Source of the DNA: a virus
Length of the DNA: 21,837 nt
Virus record (IMG/VR): IMGVR_UViG_3300032665_000217
Span: 1 to 21,837 of that record
Reading direction: 5' to 3' (one strand)
Below the pieces are notes generated by a model that saw nothing but the letters and a program-made list of their open reading frames with translations, did not search any database and was not told the DNA's origin. This document shows, piece by piece, positions 9,227 through 16,414 of this stretch (within the stretch, counting starts at the first letter, position 1; each line of letters starts with the position of its first letter). Position numbers and translations under genes: made by a program.

Positions 9227-10128
9227 TAAGTTTTAGTAGACCACTTCTTAACAATATCACTAACATCATTTACCTTTTGTGTAGGTGCTGAGTTAGCATT
9301 TTGTAAAACAGGTTCTTCGATAGCTACATCAGTTACAGGTTGTGTTGGTTGTGCTTGAGTTACAGTAGCTGTTACCACAGGTTGTGCAGGTATAAACTCT
9401 TCGCCGTCTTCACTACCTTGATATACAGTTAACTTAACTGCTTGTTCCGCCGCAGGAGATTTAGCTTGACGTTGTAGAATTTCCATTTCATCTACAGATA
9501 CCGCCGCTGCGGGAGAGAATAATAACTTAGGTGATTCTGATTTAGTATCAAATTGCATCTTAGTTACAACTCTACCTGCACTAATATTATTATTAGCAAG
9601 CATTTGAATATATGGTCTGAATGGCCATTTACCTGTTTCTTCTTTACCGAAACATGACTTAGCTGGAATAATTAACTGCATAACATCACCGCTTGGGTCA
9701 TTAGGTAATACAACTGCTGTTCTCCATGATAGACGGCAAGCTGCGCCTGTGCCTGTAGCCCCTGAGCCTTTAGCACTAAACTGACATGTTTCACATGCTG
9801 ATGATTGTGGTGTCTTTACTTCTTTATCAGGTGTTCTTGAATCTGATGACCAACATGTAGGAACAGTCTTCTCACCTTCTTTATAGTTAGCAGAATAAAA
9901 CATTCTAGATGCATTATGTGCCATCTTTACAAAGATAACATTCATATATCTATCTTCAATAGCACTAACTTCTTTACCGCCTACATACTTACGGAATACA
10001 CCGCCTTTGATTGAGATTCTCTTAGTAGCATTTTGCGAATTACCTGCAACGGCTCTAGTGTCATCGTCAAGTCCTGTTTGAATAATCTGAGGATTATTCT
10101 GTAAAATATTCATTAACTCATTACTCAT
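9226..10128 (-). CDS. Conserved four-cysteine phage replication-module protein, possibly ssDNA-binding
   Basis: 300 residues. C92, C112, C115 and C131 sit in a Gly/Ser-rich loop (ACETC...GTGAAC) and could hold a zinc ion inside a beta-rich core (about 40-210). The C-terminal third (about 225-285) is a flexible Pro/Gln/Val/Thr-rich tail ending with basic KKWSTKT. Proteins of this build occur next to phage polymerase and primase genes and are plausible single-stranded DNA-binding proteins, comparable in idea to zinc-containing T4 gp32, but the tail lacks the usual acidic tip. I offer ssDNA binding as a hypothesis only. Start ATG has a good site, GGAG, 8 nt upstream. Confidence 0.7.
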   Translation of the reverse strand: MSNELMNILQNNPQIIQTGLDDDTRAVAGNSQNATKRISIKGGVFRKYVGGKEVSAIEDRYMNVIFVKMAHNASRMFYSANYKEGEKTVPTCWSSDSRTPDKEVKTPQSSACETCQFSAKGSGATGTGAACRLSWRTAVVLPNDPSGDVMQLIIPAKSCFGKEETGKWPFRPYIQMLANNNISAGRVVTKMQFDTKSESPKLLFSPAAAVSVDEMEILQRQAKSPAAEQAVKLTVYQGSEDGEEFIPAQPVVTATVTQAQPTQPVTDVAIEEPVLQNANSAPTQKVNDVSDIVKKWSTKT

Positions 10129-10150
10129 ATTATATCTCCACTAATTTTGA

Positions 10151-10558
10151 CTAGGTTTTGGTAGGTTTCTTAACAGTAATAGTAAATTCACGCATCGTAC
10201 TAATTCCTGGTGGTAAACCTTCCTCTTTGCGACCATTAACAAACTCTTTAAAATTTGATTGATGTATACGTTGTTGTAATAACTCTATGGCTTGGTTCTC
10301 CATAATAAACTCTTTAAAGTTATTCCAATCTCCACACACATAACTTTCTTTTAAAGATTTAACTATCGTTCCGCTTCCAGTACGAATACTTTCCGCTTGT
10401 ATTTCATTGCAGGCATTTAATAGTACCTGTTCTATAGCTCTAAGCTCGGTTTCAAGCTCGGCATCCTTTGCTTCAAACTGTCTTGCAATATTCTCACGCT
10501 CACTTCTTATTGTCAAGTATGTCTGAACTAATTCTTCTAGTTTTAGGTCTCCCGACAT
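10151..10558 (-). CDS. Conserved phage protein with N-terminal coiled coil, unknown function
   Basis: 135 residues. Residues about 5-55 form a charged heptad-like helix (coiled coil). The C-terminal half has LLQQRIHQSNFKEFV and GLPPGIST followed by a short beta strand rich in Thr/Val/Lys. I recognise the pattern (RTGSGTIVKS, then LQ-R-H and PPG) from many unannotated phage proteins near recombination or replication genes, but no function is established. The first 59 nt overlap the end of the preceding gene in another frame. GGGGAA about 7 nt before ATG supports this start. Confidence 0.75.
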   Translation of the reverse strand: MSGDLKLEELVQTYLTIRSERENIARQFEAKDAELETELRAIEQVLLNACNEIQAESIRTGSGTIVKSLKESYVCGDWNNFKEFIMENQAIELLQQRIHQSNFKEFVNGRKEEGLPPGISTMREFTITVKKPTKT

Positions 10559-10961
10559 TTTTAGTTCCCCTTTTCTTTATTATTCTTCCTGATTTAGTTC
10601 TTGCTACACCTTCTATTCGTTTCCTACCACGTTTCTTTTTAGGTGCCATAGGTTCTCTACCTAGTTTAATTAATGCATCAAATTTAACTTCACCTAATTC
10701 GTTTTTAATTACTTTTTCTAGTGTATCATCATGTATTCCTAAAAGCAACATAGCGATTTGTTTTGTAGGAGTATCCTCATAAAATAACCATTTCACCGCA
10801 GCTTTCTTTTCTTCTTTGTTTTTTGAATACACCATATCACTAATAGCTGACGCAAATATATTAATCATAAGTTTACCCTCTGGAGTGAAGGCATACCTAG
10901 ACCAATTCATTTTTATATTGAATAGGCTTTCTTTCTTAGCAGTATTTCTTTTACGAGGCAT
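10500..10961 (-). CDS. Unknown protein with basic AT-hook-like C-terminal tail
   Basis: 153 residues. The middle (about 30-95) is helical, with KQIAMLLLGIHDDTLEKVI looking like a helix-turn-helix-type segment. From about 105 the chain is very basic, with KKKRGRKRIEG and VGRPKTRR, which resemble AT-hook GRP/RGR cores that insert in the minor groove of AT-rich DNA. I infer a nucleic-acid-binding protein. The start overlaps the helicase gene by 11 nt and the 3' end overlaps the next gene by 59 nt, the longest overlap in the operon; the overlap encodes part of the basic tail. It could be a small terminase-like or transcription-related factor, but nothing decides this. Confidence 0.7.
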   Translation of the reverse strand: MPRKRNTAKKESLFNIKMNWSRYAFTPEGKLMINIFASAISDMVYSKNKEEKKAAVKWLFYEDTPTKQIAMLLLGIHDDTLEKVIKNELGEVKFDALIKLGREPMAPKKKRGRKRIEGVARTKSGRIIKKRGTKNVGRPKTRRISSDILDNKK

Positions 10962-12519
10962 CTATTTCTTCTTTATATAAGTCAACAAGTTTAGTATGTA
11001 AATCAATCTTACCTTGCAACATCTTATACATCTTACGTTCAATATCCGAACCTTGTAGATGAACGACTGTCATTTTATGTTGTTGTCCATATCTATCCAT
11101 ACGGGCTATACATTGTAAATAAGTTTCTACACCCATAACTGGAGACCAGAATACTACAACATTTGCTCTAGTCAGCGTCACTCCGTGCGAAGCTGATTGC
11201 GGTTGAATAATTAAAACTCTAGGTTCATCCATTGTTTGAAATCTACTAATAATGCTTGCTCTATCTGTTGCCGATACTGCACCGTTAATGATTTCATTAG
11301 ATATATTATTCTTTGATAAGTGTTTAGATACCAATTCAATCGTATGTTTATAAGGCACAAACACAATAACTTTTTGTTCGGTCTCATCAATAACTTCATC
11401 TAACGCTGATAGACGCGGTGATACATCAAACTGAACTACTTCTTTTGTATCGGTATATACTGCACCACCTGATATCTGTAATAGTTTATTTAAGTTGGCT
11501 GCCGCATTTACTGCCGTAATCTGTTCACCCGCAGCTTGAATTAGCATTTCATTCTTTAAAGCTTTGTAATACTTTTCAACTTGAGGTGTCAATGGTATAT
11601 CTCTTGTTTGATACATGACATCAGGTAAATCTAAGCATTCATCTTTTGAAAACCTAATAGCAGGTTGTAGAGCTTTGAACACATCGTCTTTCGCTGATGT
11701 GCGAGGTATCCACTTAAATCTAGATTGTTGAAACATAACCTTATCACGCCAAGCTGCTGAAAATTTAGGCACTCTTTGTGGACTTACTAACTTAGCTAGA
11801 CCATATGCATCAACAGGTGATTGCGATGCGGGAGTTCCTGTAAGCATCCAAAGACGAGTCTCAGGCCTTAATATTTTAGCTAGGGTTTTCCAACGAGCTG
11901 TGCTTGGTGTCTTATAAGCGTTAGCTTCATCAATAACAATTAAATCAAACTTAGATGATTCAATAGCTTCACGAACTACACCTACACCATCGTAGTTAAT
12001 AATAACTATTTCATATTCACCCTTAATAATCTTTTCTCTTTTATCTGCCGTTCCATGTGCAACCCCGACAGTTCTATGCATAGCTGTATTAAATACGTCA
12101 GCCTGCCAAGCAGAATACATAATAGATAACGGACATATAATTAAAACGCGTTTAACTTCTTTCTGTGTCATTAGATAATCTATAGCCCAAATGACTGATG
12201 ATGTTTTGCCTGTGCCTGCTTCGTTAAAACAAAAGGCTCTTTGATGTATGCTTAAAAATTCAGCAGTTGTTCGTTGATGTGTGAAAGGTTTATACAATCC
12301 TGGCCAATTATAATCTCGTACAATAGGCGAAGGTAAGTTCTTACGGAATGCAATTAACTGATTAAGGCGTGTCATTTCTTGGACACCCCAATAGACCATG
12401 ACTTCTGCTAAGTTGCCTTTACGTTCAACAACTTCGCTTTTCTCAATGTTATCTGTAATGTGCGGAACAATATGTTCAGGCACAGTTAATTTAATAGCCG
12501 TGTTTTGTATAATTTCCAT
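10951..12519 (-). CDS. SNF2-family DNA helicase/translocase
   Basis: 522 residues with a full set of superfamily 2 motifs: Q-like YKPFTHQ (76-82), Walker A NEAGTGKT (99-106), motif II DEAN (197-200), motif III LTGTP (226-230), motif V SHGVTLTRANVVVFW (about 444-458) and motif VI QCIARMDRYGQ (469-479), which has the SNF2-type arginines. It is near the minimal two-RecA-domain length, with no extra DNA-binding domain. Such compact SNF2 proteins are common beside VRR-NUC nucleases in phage genomes and are thought to remodel DNA or protein-DNA complexes in replication or recombination. The ATG has no Shine-Dalgarno site but sits 6 nt after a -10 box, so a leaderless transcript is possible. Confidence 0.92.
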   Translation of the reverse strand: MEIIQNTAIKLTVPEHIVPHITDNIEKSEVVERKGNLAEVMVYWGVQEMTRLNQLIAFRKNLPSPIVRDYNWPGLYKPFTHQRTTAEFLSIHQRAFCFNEAGTGKTSSVIWAIDYLMTQKEVKRVLIICPLSIMYSAWQADVFNTAMHRTVGVAHGTADKREKIIKGEYEIVIINYDGVGVVREAIESSKFDLIVIDEANAYKTPSTARWKTLAKILRPETRLWMLTGTPASQSPVDAYGLAKLVSPQRVPKFSAAWRDKVMFQQSRFKWIPRTSAKDDVFKALQPAIRFSKDECLDLPDVMYQTRDIPLTPQVEKYYKALKNEMLIQAAGEQITAVNAAANLNKLLQISGGAVYTDTKEVVQFDVSPRLSALDEVIDETEQKVIVFVPYKHTIELVSKHLSKNNISNEIINGAVSATDRASIISRFQTMDEPRVLIIQPQSASHGVTLTRANVVVFWSPVMGVETYLQCIARMDRYGQQHKMTVVHLQGSDIERKMYKMLQGKIDLHTKLVDLYKEEIDAS

Positions 12520-12524
12520 ATAGC

Positions 12525-12545
12525 TATTCTAGACTAACTAGAATA
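12525..12545. promoter_or_regulatory. Dyad overlapping the helicase promoter (putative operator)
   Basis: TATTCTAG (12525-12532) and its exact reverse complement CTAGAATA (12538-12545) are separated by 5 nt. On the - strand the right-hand arm contains the -10 box, and the other arm lies in the -35/-10 spacer. Placement within a promoter is typical of a repressor or activator operator. As RNA it would be a weak A/U-rich hairpin. Confidence 0.55.
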
Positions 12546-12553
12546 AATGTCAA
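12526..12553 (-). promoter_or_regulatory. Sigma70-type promoter for the SNF2 helicase and downstream genes
   Basis: On the - strand, TTGACA (12553-12548, perfect -35) is followed by a 16-nt spacer and TAGAAT (12531-12526, five of six consensus). The helicase ATG starts 6 nt after the -10 box, about where transcription should begin. It lies in the 34-nt gap right after the TAG stop of the HNH-like gene. It would read the helicase, HTH, primase and adjacent genes. Confidence 0.6.
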
Positions 12554-12886
12554 CTATTTTTTCTTTGGTTTGGAAGTTTTTTTACGTTCTTTCGTGCTTA
12601 TTTCTGACACTAAGTTTCCTTTAGAGTCACGCTTGAAAGACCTATTTGCGGAAGCACTTTGAATGAAGACACCGTTCTTATTAGAACCGCCTTTATCTAA
12701 TGCCTTTTTATGAGCTACATCTTTTCCTTCTCTTGCATCTGCCTTGCCGTTATTATTACGGTCAGGTAATTTTTTATCTAAAGCACGTCTAGCACGTTGT
12801 CTTTCTGCACGACGAGGTTCTTCATCGCGAGCAAGCTGTTGCTGATATTCTTTCTTATATGGACGTGGTTTATTTACGTAAGGCAT
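12554..12886 (-). CDS. HNH-like basic phage protein (MPYVNKPRPYKKEY type)
   Basis: 110 residues, strongly basic. GKDVAHKKALDKGG followed by FIQSASANRSFKRD has the H...N...N pattern of an HNH (beta-beta-alpha metal) nuclease without zinc-ribbon cysteines, though the usual acidic residue before the first His is replaced by Ala (DVAH rather than DVDH). The N-terminus MPYVNKPRPYKKEY is seen in many phage genomes. It may be a DNA nuclease or a degenerate, DNA-binding relative; the Ala makes catalysis uncertain. There is no good Shine-Dalgarno site; a TATAAT box ends 6 nt before the ATG. Confidence 0.7.
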   Translation of the reverse strand: MPYVNKPRPYKKEYQQQLARDEEPRRAERQRARRALDKKLPDRNNNGKADAREGKDVAHKKALDKGGSNKNGVFIQSASANRSFKRDSKGNLVSEISTKERKKTSKPKKK

Positions 12887-12892
12887 GTGCGT

Positions 12893-12922
12893 ATTATACC
12901 TTATTCTTTATGGAACTCGCAA
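12893..12922 (-). promoter_or_regulatory. Sigma70-type promoter before the HNH-like gene
   Basis: Perfect -10 TATAAT (12898-12893) with a moderate -35 TTGCGA (12922-12917, four of six) at 18-nt spacing, inside the 3' end of the nuclease gene. The -10 box is 6 nt from the ATG, the same distance as at the helicase promoter, so the transcript would begin at or next to the start codon. Confidence 0.45.
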
Positions 12923-13557
12923 TCTTTTACTGGACAATATTTACATAGAGGGGAAGGGTTTGCTATCCAAGTATTTGTATCATATGAATTATCTAGTCTT
13001 GCTAGCGGTTGTTCAAACTGTTTCCATGATGCTTCTATACCAGACCTATGATACTCTTCGGGTAAGAAACTATTCTTCATTAGGAACAATAAACCTGCCT
13101 TAATTTTAATCACTTGTGGGAAGTGAGCATATGTCATTAAAGCCATAAGCCTTAATTGTTTAGGGTCAGGGTATCTATTACTTCCTGTTTTATAGTCTAT
13201 GATGAAAGCGGTATCACCATCCACAATGAGCAAGTCCACAATTCCGCGAACCCAACGATTATCAGTATCGAAAGCACAAGGCGTTTTATCACGCGTAAGA
13301 GCCATTTCATATTCACAGTATTTGTCTCCTGGTATTTTAATTAATTCATCGACAACATCTTTAAAGCGTTCGTAATTTTTAGCTAGTTCAATCTTATCTC
13401 TTACATAATCTTCTAATGCTTTATGAACTTCTTTACCATATATAGTCTGAGGTGTATCTTGAAATACATAGTTCTTAGCTACTTTTAATTCATAATACTT
13501 CTTAGGACATTTTGTATATTCACTTAAGGCAGAATAAGACCATGTATAGTTAGCCAT
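12901..13557 (-). CDS. PD-(D/E)XK exonuclease, RecB/Cas4-like, with Fe-S cysteines
   Basis: 218 residues. The N-terminal SYSALSEYTKCPKKYY carries the arginine/lysine-rich 'S-x-L-x-x-y-x-x-C-P' motif of RecB/AddB/Cas4 nucleases (C17). GKEVHKAL (41-48) gives H45; VRGIVDLLIVDG gives D108; FIIDYKTG gives D121 and K123, the PD-(D/E)XK catalytic pair; QLRLMALM gives Q134. C205, C208 and C213 at the C-terminus with C17 are positioned to bind a [4Fe-4S] cluster. Expected role: 5'-3' or end-processing exonuclease in phage recombination and replication, working with the SNF2 helicase and polymerase. The start overlaps the preceding stop (TAATG). Confidence 0.9.
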   Translation of the reverse strand: MANYTWSYSALSEYTKCPKKYYELKVAKNYVFQDTPQTIYGKEVHKALEDYVRDKIELAKNYERFKDVVDELIKIPGDKYCEYEMALTRDKTPCAFDTDNRWVRGIVDLLIVDGDTAFIIDYKTGSNRYPDPKQLRLMALMTYAHFPQVIKIKAGLLFLMKNSFLPEEYHRSGIEASWKQFEQPLARLDNSYDTNTWIANPSPLCKYCPVKDCEFHKE

Positions 13558-13811
13558 TAATCTTCTTTCTTTTGGACTTCGCCTGTTGATTTATTAAGTT
13601 CATATTCATAGTGTAACCCCTCATTACCATTCTGTCCTACTACATCAATTCGTGAAGGTTCAGGTCTTAGAATTTTATGTGGCATATCTTTTGGTAATGG
13701 GTCTACTGTTTTTTGTTTACCAAATATTAAATCCCAATTCTTTTCAAACATTTCACTATTAGGTTTGGATTGTATCCAATCGCCTGTTATATCATTTTTA
13801 GCAGTCGCCAT
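13557..13811 (-). CDS. Small conserved phage protein (KNDITGD...WDxIFG type), unknown function
   Basis: 84 residues from the chosen ATG at 13811. I prefer this start over the upstream GTG at 13835 because GGAG lies 6 nt before it and the conserved block (AKNDITGDWIQSK, then WDLIFGKQK) begins right after it. I recognise that block from many phages, always a small protein of unknown role. The rest (DMPHKILRPEPSRIDVVG) is proline-rich and probably unfolded until bound. It overlaps the polymerase gene end by 14 nt and the nuclease start by 1 nt, so it may be an accessory factor for either; that is inference. Confidence 0.8.
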   Translation of the reverse strand: MATAKNDITGDWIQSKPNSEMFEKNWDLIFGKQKTVDPLPKDMPHKILRPEPSRIDVVGQNGNEGLHYEYELNKSTGEVQKKED

Positions 13812-15666
13812 AAGAGTCTCCATAGTTAGCTTCACATGCCACAGGTAGTCCTTTAGCCCAGTCAGGTGGTGTTGACATTACATCTGTAATATATCTTACT
13901 GCATTATCAACATCATCATCTTTAGCCACACAAACTACTGCATCATGCACTGTTAATACTGGTTTATATTTCTCATTGATACTTATCATCTGTTCACCTA
14001 CAATAATTCTAGCTAATGCCTGCACGACGTTCTCGACGACAGACCCACCCCATATAGATGTAAACCCATTTCTAGCACGGTATACAAACTTACTCTTAGA
14101 CTCTGATGTATCCCATGTAAGACCTGGATAATAAATATATAAGCCGTTGGGTAGCCTAATTCCTTTTTCTGTGACTTGTAATACATTATGTTTACCGATG
14201 TAGTATGGTTCTTTACCTTGCTTCCATGAAGCTAAATCCTGTAAGGCATCGTCACATTCACGCCACAATTCAATAACTTTATCATTAACTTCTCTATAAA
14301 CTCTAACAAGCCTTTGACATTCATCATCTGATAAGTTAGCGTTAGGTGGTTGAGTCTTTAGTGTATGTTGTAGCTTAGCCCACCCTGTGCCATAGCCTAG
14401 TCCTAATGTGCAAGTCTTACCTACGAACCTTTCAACTGTATCTTTCTTAGTTATGGGTCGTTCATAAACTTTACTTGCAAACTCAGAATAAACATCTCGA
14501 CCATCTTTATACCATTGGACTATGTCATCTTGTCCTGCAAGCCATACTAAGACACGAGCTTCAATCTGCGAAGAGTCACAGTTAATAATCTTATGACCCA
14601 TAGGTGGAACGATAGCGTTCTTTAGTGCTTTCTTTTTCTTATCTCGTGCAGGTAAGTTTTGGAAGTTAACCTTATCTAAGCCTGACCATCTGCCTGTATG
14701 TGCGCCGTAATACTTTAATGGAATAGGTAGCTTACCCTTATTGCGTTTACCAATATCTATAAATCTCTCTATCCTTGACTCTTCAAGTGTAGACTTAGTG
14801 CCTAGTCTTACTCGACATAGTTCTTGTATAAATACATCTTCACTCTCAGATAATGCAATAAACCCTACATCATTCTTAGCTAAAGCATAAGTATCTTTGC
14901 CTGTAGTCGGACTTACTTTCATAGGTGGGTCTATGCCTAGCTCTATAAGTAGCTCAGCAAATTGTTTATTAGATGCTAACTTAGCACGGACTTCTTCTGT
15001 AGTTTTACAGTCTAAGCGTATCATCAACCCTGTAAGTAATTCAGCTTTTAAGTTCTTAACTTCTTCTAAACGTTCTACAAGTAAAGCATCGTCTACTTCA
15101 AGTGTAGGCTCGGTATACATGCGAAGAGTTATATCAATAAGTTTAACTTCATTCTCATTAAACTGTGGTGCTAAGACTTGGAATAGTTTATAGGTTAAAT
15201 CAACGTCATTCTTACAATAACCACCATATCTATCTAACTCAGCAGGCGTAAAGTTTTCTAGTCGCTTACCTTTAGCATCTATAACTTCTGTGCCTTTTGT
15301 GCCTAAATTATATCTTTCTACAAGTGTAGCTAACGAACCGCCCGCATTAGTGCCGTGTATAGCCCTAGCCATGCAGAGAGTATCGAAATACATAGAAGGA
15401 ACAATCCCAAAACTAAAAGATAAAATACCACCGTCAAACAACATGTTATGACAGAGTAAGGCAGAGTTAGGAATGTCATAAGAGTCGAGTATAGTTTTGA
15501 TTTCTTGATGCGTTCCAGTATGCCATTTAGTTTCTTCATCATTTACTTTAACTCCTACGCCAATCACTTGAAATTGTGGTGACCTTATATACTCTTCAGT
15601 AGTAAGGCTTGATAAGGTAAAACCTACATCATAGTAAGTTTCAAAGTCTAAGGTTATGAGTTTCAT
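13798..15666 (-). CDS. Family A DNA polymerase with 3'-5' proofreading domain
   Basis: 622 residues. The N-terminal exonuclease has DFET (D7, E9), HNMLFDGG (N74, D78) and YCKNDVD (Y150, D154). The polymerase part has GAHTGRWSG...VNFQNLP (321-339), motif A INCDSSQIEARVL (D364), motif B RFVGKTCTLGLGYG (R413, K417, Y425) and motif C TVHDAVV (H574, D575). Motif C reads HDA where bacterial Pol I has HDE. There is no 5'-nuclease domain, as is usual for phage enzymes. It copies phage DNA with the AEP primase-helicase. The ATG follows AGGA at about 6 nt. The 112-nt gap upstream is among the longest in the operon. Confidence 0.95.
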   Translation of the reverse strand: MKLITLDFETYYDVGFTLSSLTTEEYIRSPQFQVIGVGVKVNDEETKWHTGTHQEIKTILDSYDIPNSALLCHNMLFDGGILSFSFGIVPSMYFDTLCMARAIHGTNAGGSLATLVERYNLGTKGTEVIDAKGKRLENFTPAELDRYGGYCKNDVDLTYKLFQVLAPQFNENEVKLIDITLRMYTEPTLEVDDALLVERLEEVKNLKAELLTGLMIRLDCKTTEEVRAKLASNKQFAELLIELGIDPPMKVSPTTGKDTYALAKNDVGFIALSESEDVFIQELCRVRLGTKSTLEESRIERFIDIGKRNKGKLPIPLKYYGAHTGRWSGLDKVNFQNLPARDKKKKALKNAIVPPMGHKIINCDSSQIEARVLVWLAGQDDIVQWYKDGRDVYSEFASKVYERPITKKDTVERFVGKTCTLGLGYGTGWAKLQHTLKTQPPNANLSDDECQRLVRVYREVNDKVIELWRECDDALQDLASWKQGKEPYYIGKHNVLQVTEKGIRLPNGLYIYYPGLTWDTSESKSKFVYRARNGFTSIWGGSVVENVVQALARIIVGEQMISINEKYKPVLTVHDAVVCVAKDDDVDNAVRYITDVMSTPPDWAKGLPVACEANYGDSYGDC

Positions 15667-15758
15667 ATTATCCTAAAAATGGTGGGCTACTCACGGTTTA
15701 TATAAATGCAAAAATACCGTCTAAATAATTTAACATACATATAAAAGTGCTTTCGCCC
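15667..15758. other. Part of the 112-nt leader before the polymerase gene; no gene
   Basis: Contains the polymerase ribosome site (AGGATA). On the - strand the gap begins with a short hairpin with a GAAA tetraloop (GGC-GAAA-GC within AAAG...CTTTT) that could act as a weak terminator or stabiliser after the zinc-finger gene. I find AT-rich -10-like strings but no convincing -35/-10 pair. Confidence 0.4.
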
Positions 15759-15810
15759 TTTGCGTTTACTGCAAATTCTTATTTATTTTTTGCGTGTCGT
15801 GCAAATTCAT
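15759..15810. repeat. Imperfect 22-nt tandem duplication (30-nt period) at the end of the zinc-finger gene
   Basis: The copies at 15759-15780 and 15789-15810 share TTTGCGT and TGCAAATTC with four differences over 22 nt. The 30-nt period keeps the reading frame. The right copy encodes EFARHAK of the zinc-finger protein; the left copy, after its TAA, would read EFAVNAK. It looks like a duplication of the gene's 3' end. Confidence 0.7.
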
Positions 15811-15982
15811 CACGACATATTACCGAACACCAACGACGAGTATCCTTAACAGGTTCATCACACCATATACATTTACCTGTTGTGTTAACAGGTGTTTTAG
15901 CTTTATTATGGGCATTGGTGACTGCCGTATCAATCATTTGTTGTAGATATTCGTTAGCGACATCTACTTCGTCGTTCATCAT
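15779..15982 (-). CDS. Small zinc-finger protein (DksA/TraR-like arrangement)
   Basis: 67 residues. An acidic helix (about 4-30) is followed by C38-x2-C41 and C52-x3-C56 (GKCIWC, then WCSVICRDEFARH), a four-cysteine zinc finger. The build recalls short phage DksA/TraR-like proteins, which in the known cases bind RNA polymerase, but here I infer only zinc binding. The ATG overlaps the preceding TGA (ATGATGA), so translation is likely coupled. Just past the stop lies an in-frame degenerate copy of the last codons. Confidence 0.75.
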   Translation of the reverse strand: MMNDEVDVANEYLQQMIDTAVTNAHNKAKTPVNTTGKCIWCDEPVKDTRRWCSVICRDEFARHAKNK

Positions 15983-16227
15983 GCAGTTGCTCTTTCTATT
16001 GGTTTACTATACATTGTGAAACTTCTACGCCATGCTTTACCTCTTGGTTCAGGTGTAGGAAGTTTAACTAATCCTTGTTTTTCTAAATCTCTAATTCTAC
16101 TTTCATTACCTAATGTATTTAGTATAACTTTGTATCTGCCTGCATTAGGAAACTTAGTCATATATTCTAACGCACTATTAATAATTTCTTGGTCAGTAAA
16201 TCGTTTATAAGCTCTCAAAATAAACAC
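15979..16227 (-). CDS. Small basic protein, possibly winged-helix-like
   Basis: 82 residues by the longest frame, which opens with GTG at 16227. A strong AGGAGA lies too close to that GTG, so translation may begin at TTG (16218-16216, about 10 nt away). SRIRDLEKQGLVKLP followed by basic GKAWRRSF looks like the recognition helix and wing of a small winged-helix fold. This is a weak structural guess. It overlaps the preceding gene by 13 nt and the zinc-finger gene by 4 nt. Confidence 0.65.
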   Translation of the reverse strand: MFILRAYKRFTDQEIINSALEYMTKFPNAGRYKVILNTLGNESRIRDLEKQGLVKLPTPEPRGKAWRRSFTMYSKPIERATA

Positions 16228-16400
16228 TCTCCTACTAATTCATATAAATTTTCTTTGACAACTATCGGTTTATCTAGTTTTATTACTATAACATCTTTAT
16301 TATTTTCTGTAAACCATTTCGCTTCTTTTTGACTCCATCTATACTTTCTAATAATTTCTCCATCATCATCTAAAGTAGCATGAGTAAAAGGTAAAGACAT
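16215..16400 (-). CDS. Small unknown phage protein (RKYRWSQKEAKWF type)
   Basis: 61 residues. MSLPFTHATLDDDGEIIRKYRWSQ... has a pattern I know only as a small unannotated phage protein; the second half alternates hydrophobic residues (VIVIKLDKPIVV) in beta fashion. It is the first gene after the intrinsic terminator, so it depends on readthrough or an unseen promoter. GGGGGA lies about 8 nt before the ATG. Confidence 0.65.
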   Translation of the reverse strand: MSLPFTHATLDDDGEIIRKYRWSQKEAKWFTENNKDVIVIKLDKPIVVKENLYELVGECLF

Positions 16401-16414
16401 TTAATCAATCCCCC

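Noticed and set aside
10468-10782. Rightward open frame of about 100 codons opposite two leftward genes
   Set aside because: It is an antisense frame over overlapping genes with recognisable phage proteins, with no ribosome site or motif of its own.
13557-13835. Longer version of the small protein starting with GTG at 13835
   Set aside because: The ATG at 13811 has GGAG at 6 nt and begins right at the conserved block, so the longer start is less likely.
15693-15720. ACGGT...ACCGT inverted repeat before the polymerase gene
   Set aside because: Only five pairs match and the interior does not extend the stem; the loop is 18 nt, so chance is likely in AT-rich DNA.
16255-16283. Rightward TTGACA with TTTTAT at 17 nt, antisense to the operon
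   Set aside because: The -35 is perfect but the -10 lacks the critical second-position A, and no rightward gene follows.
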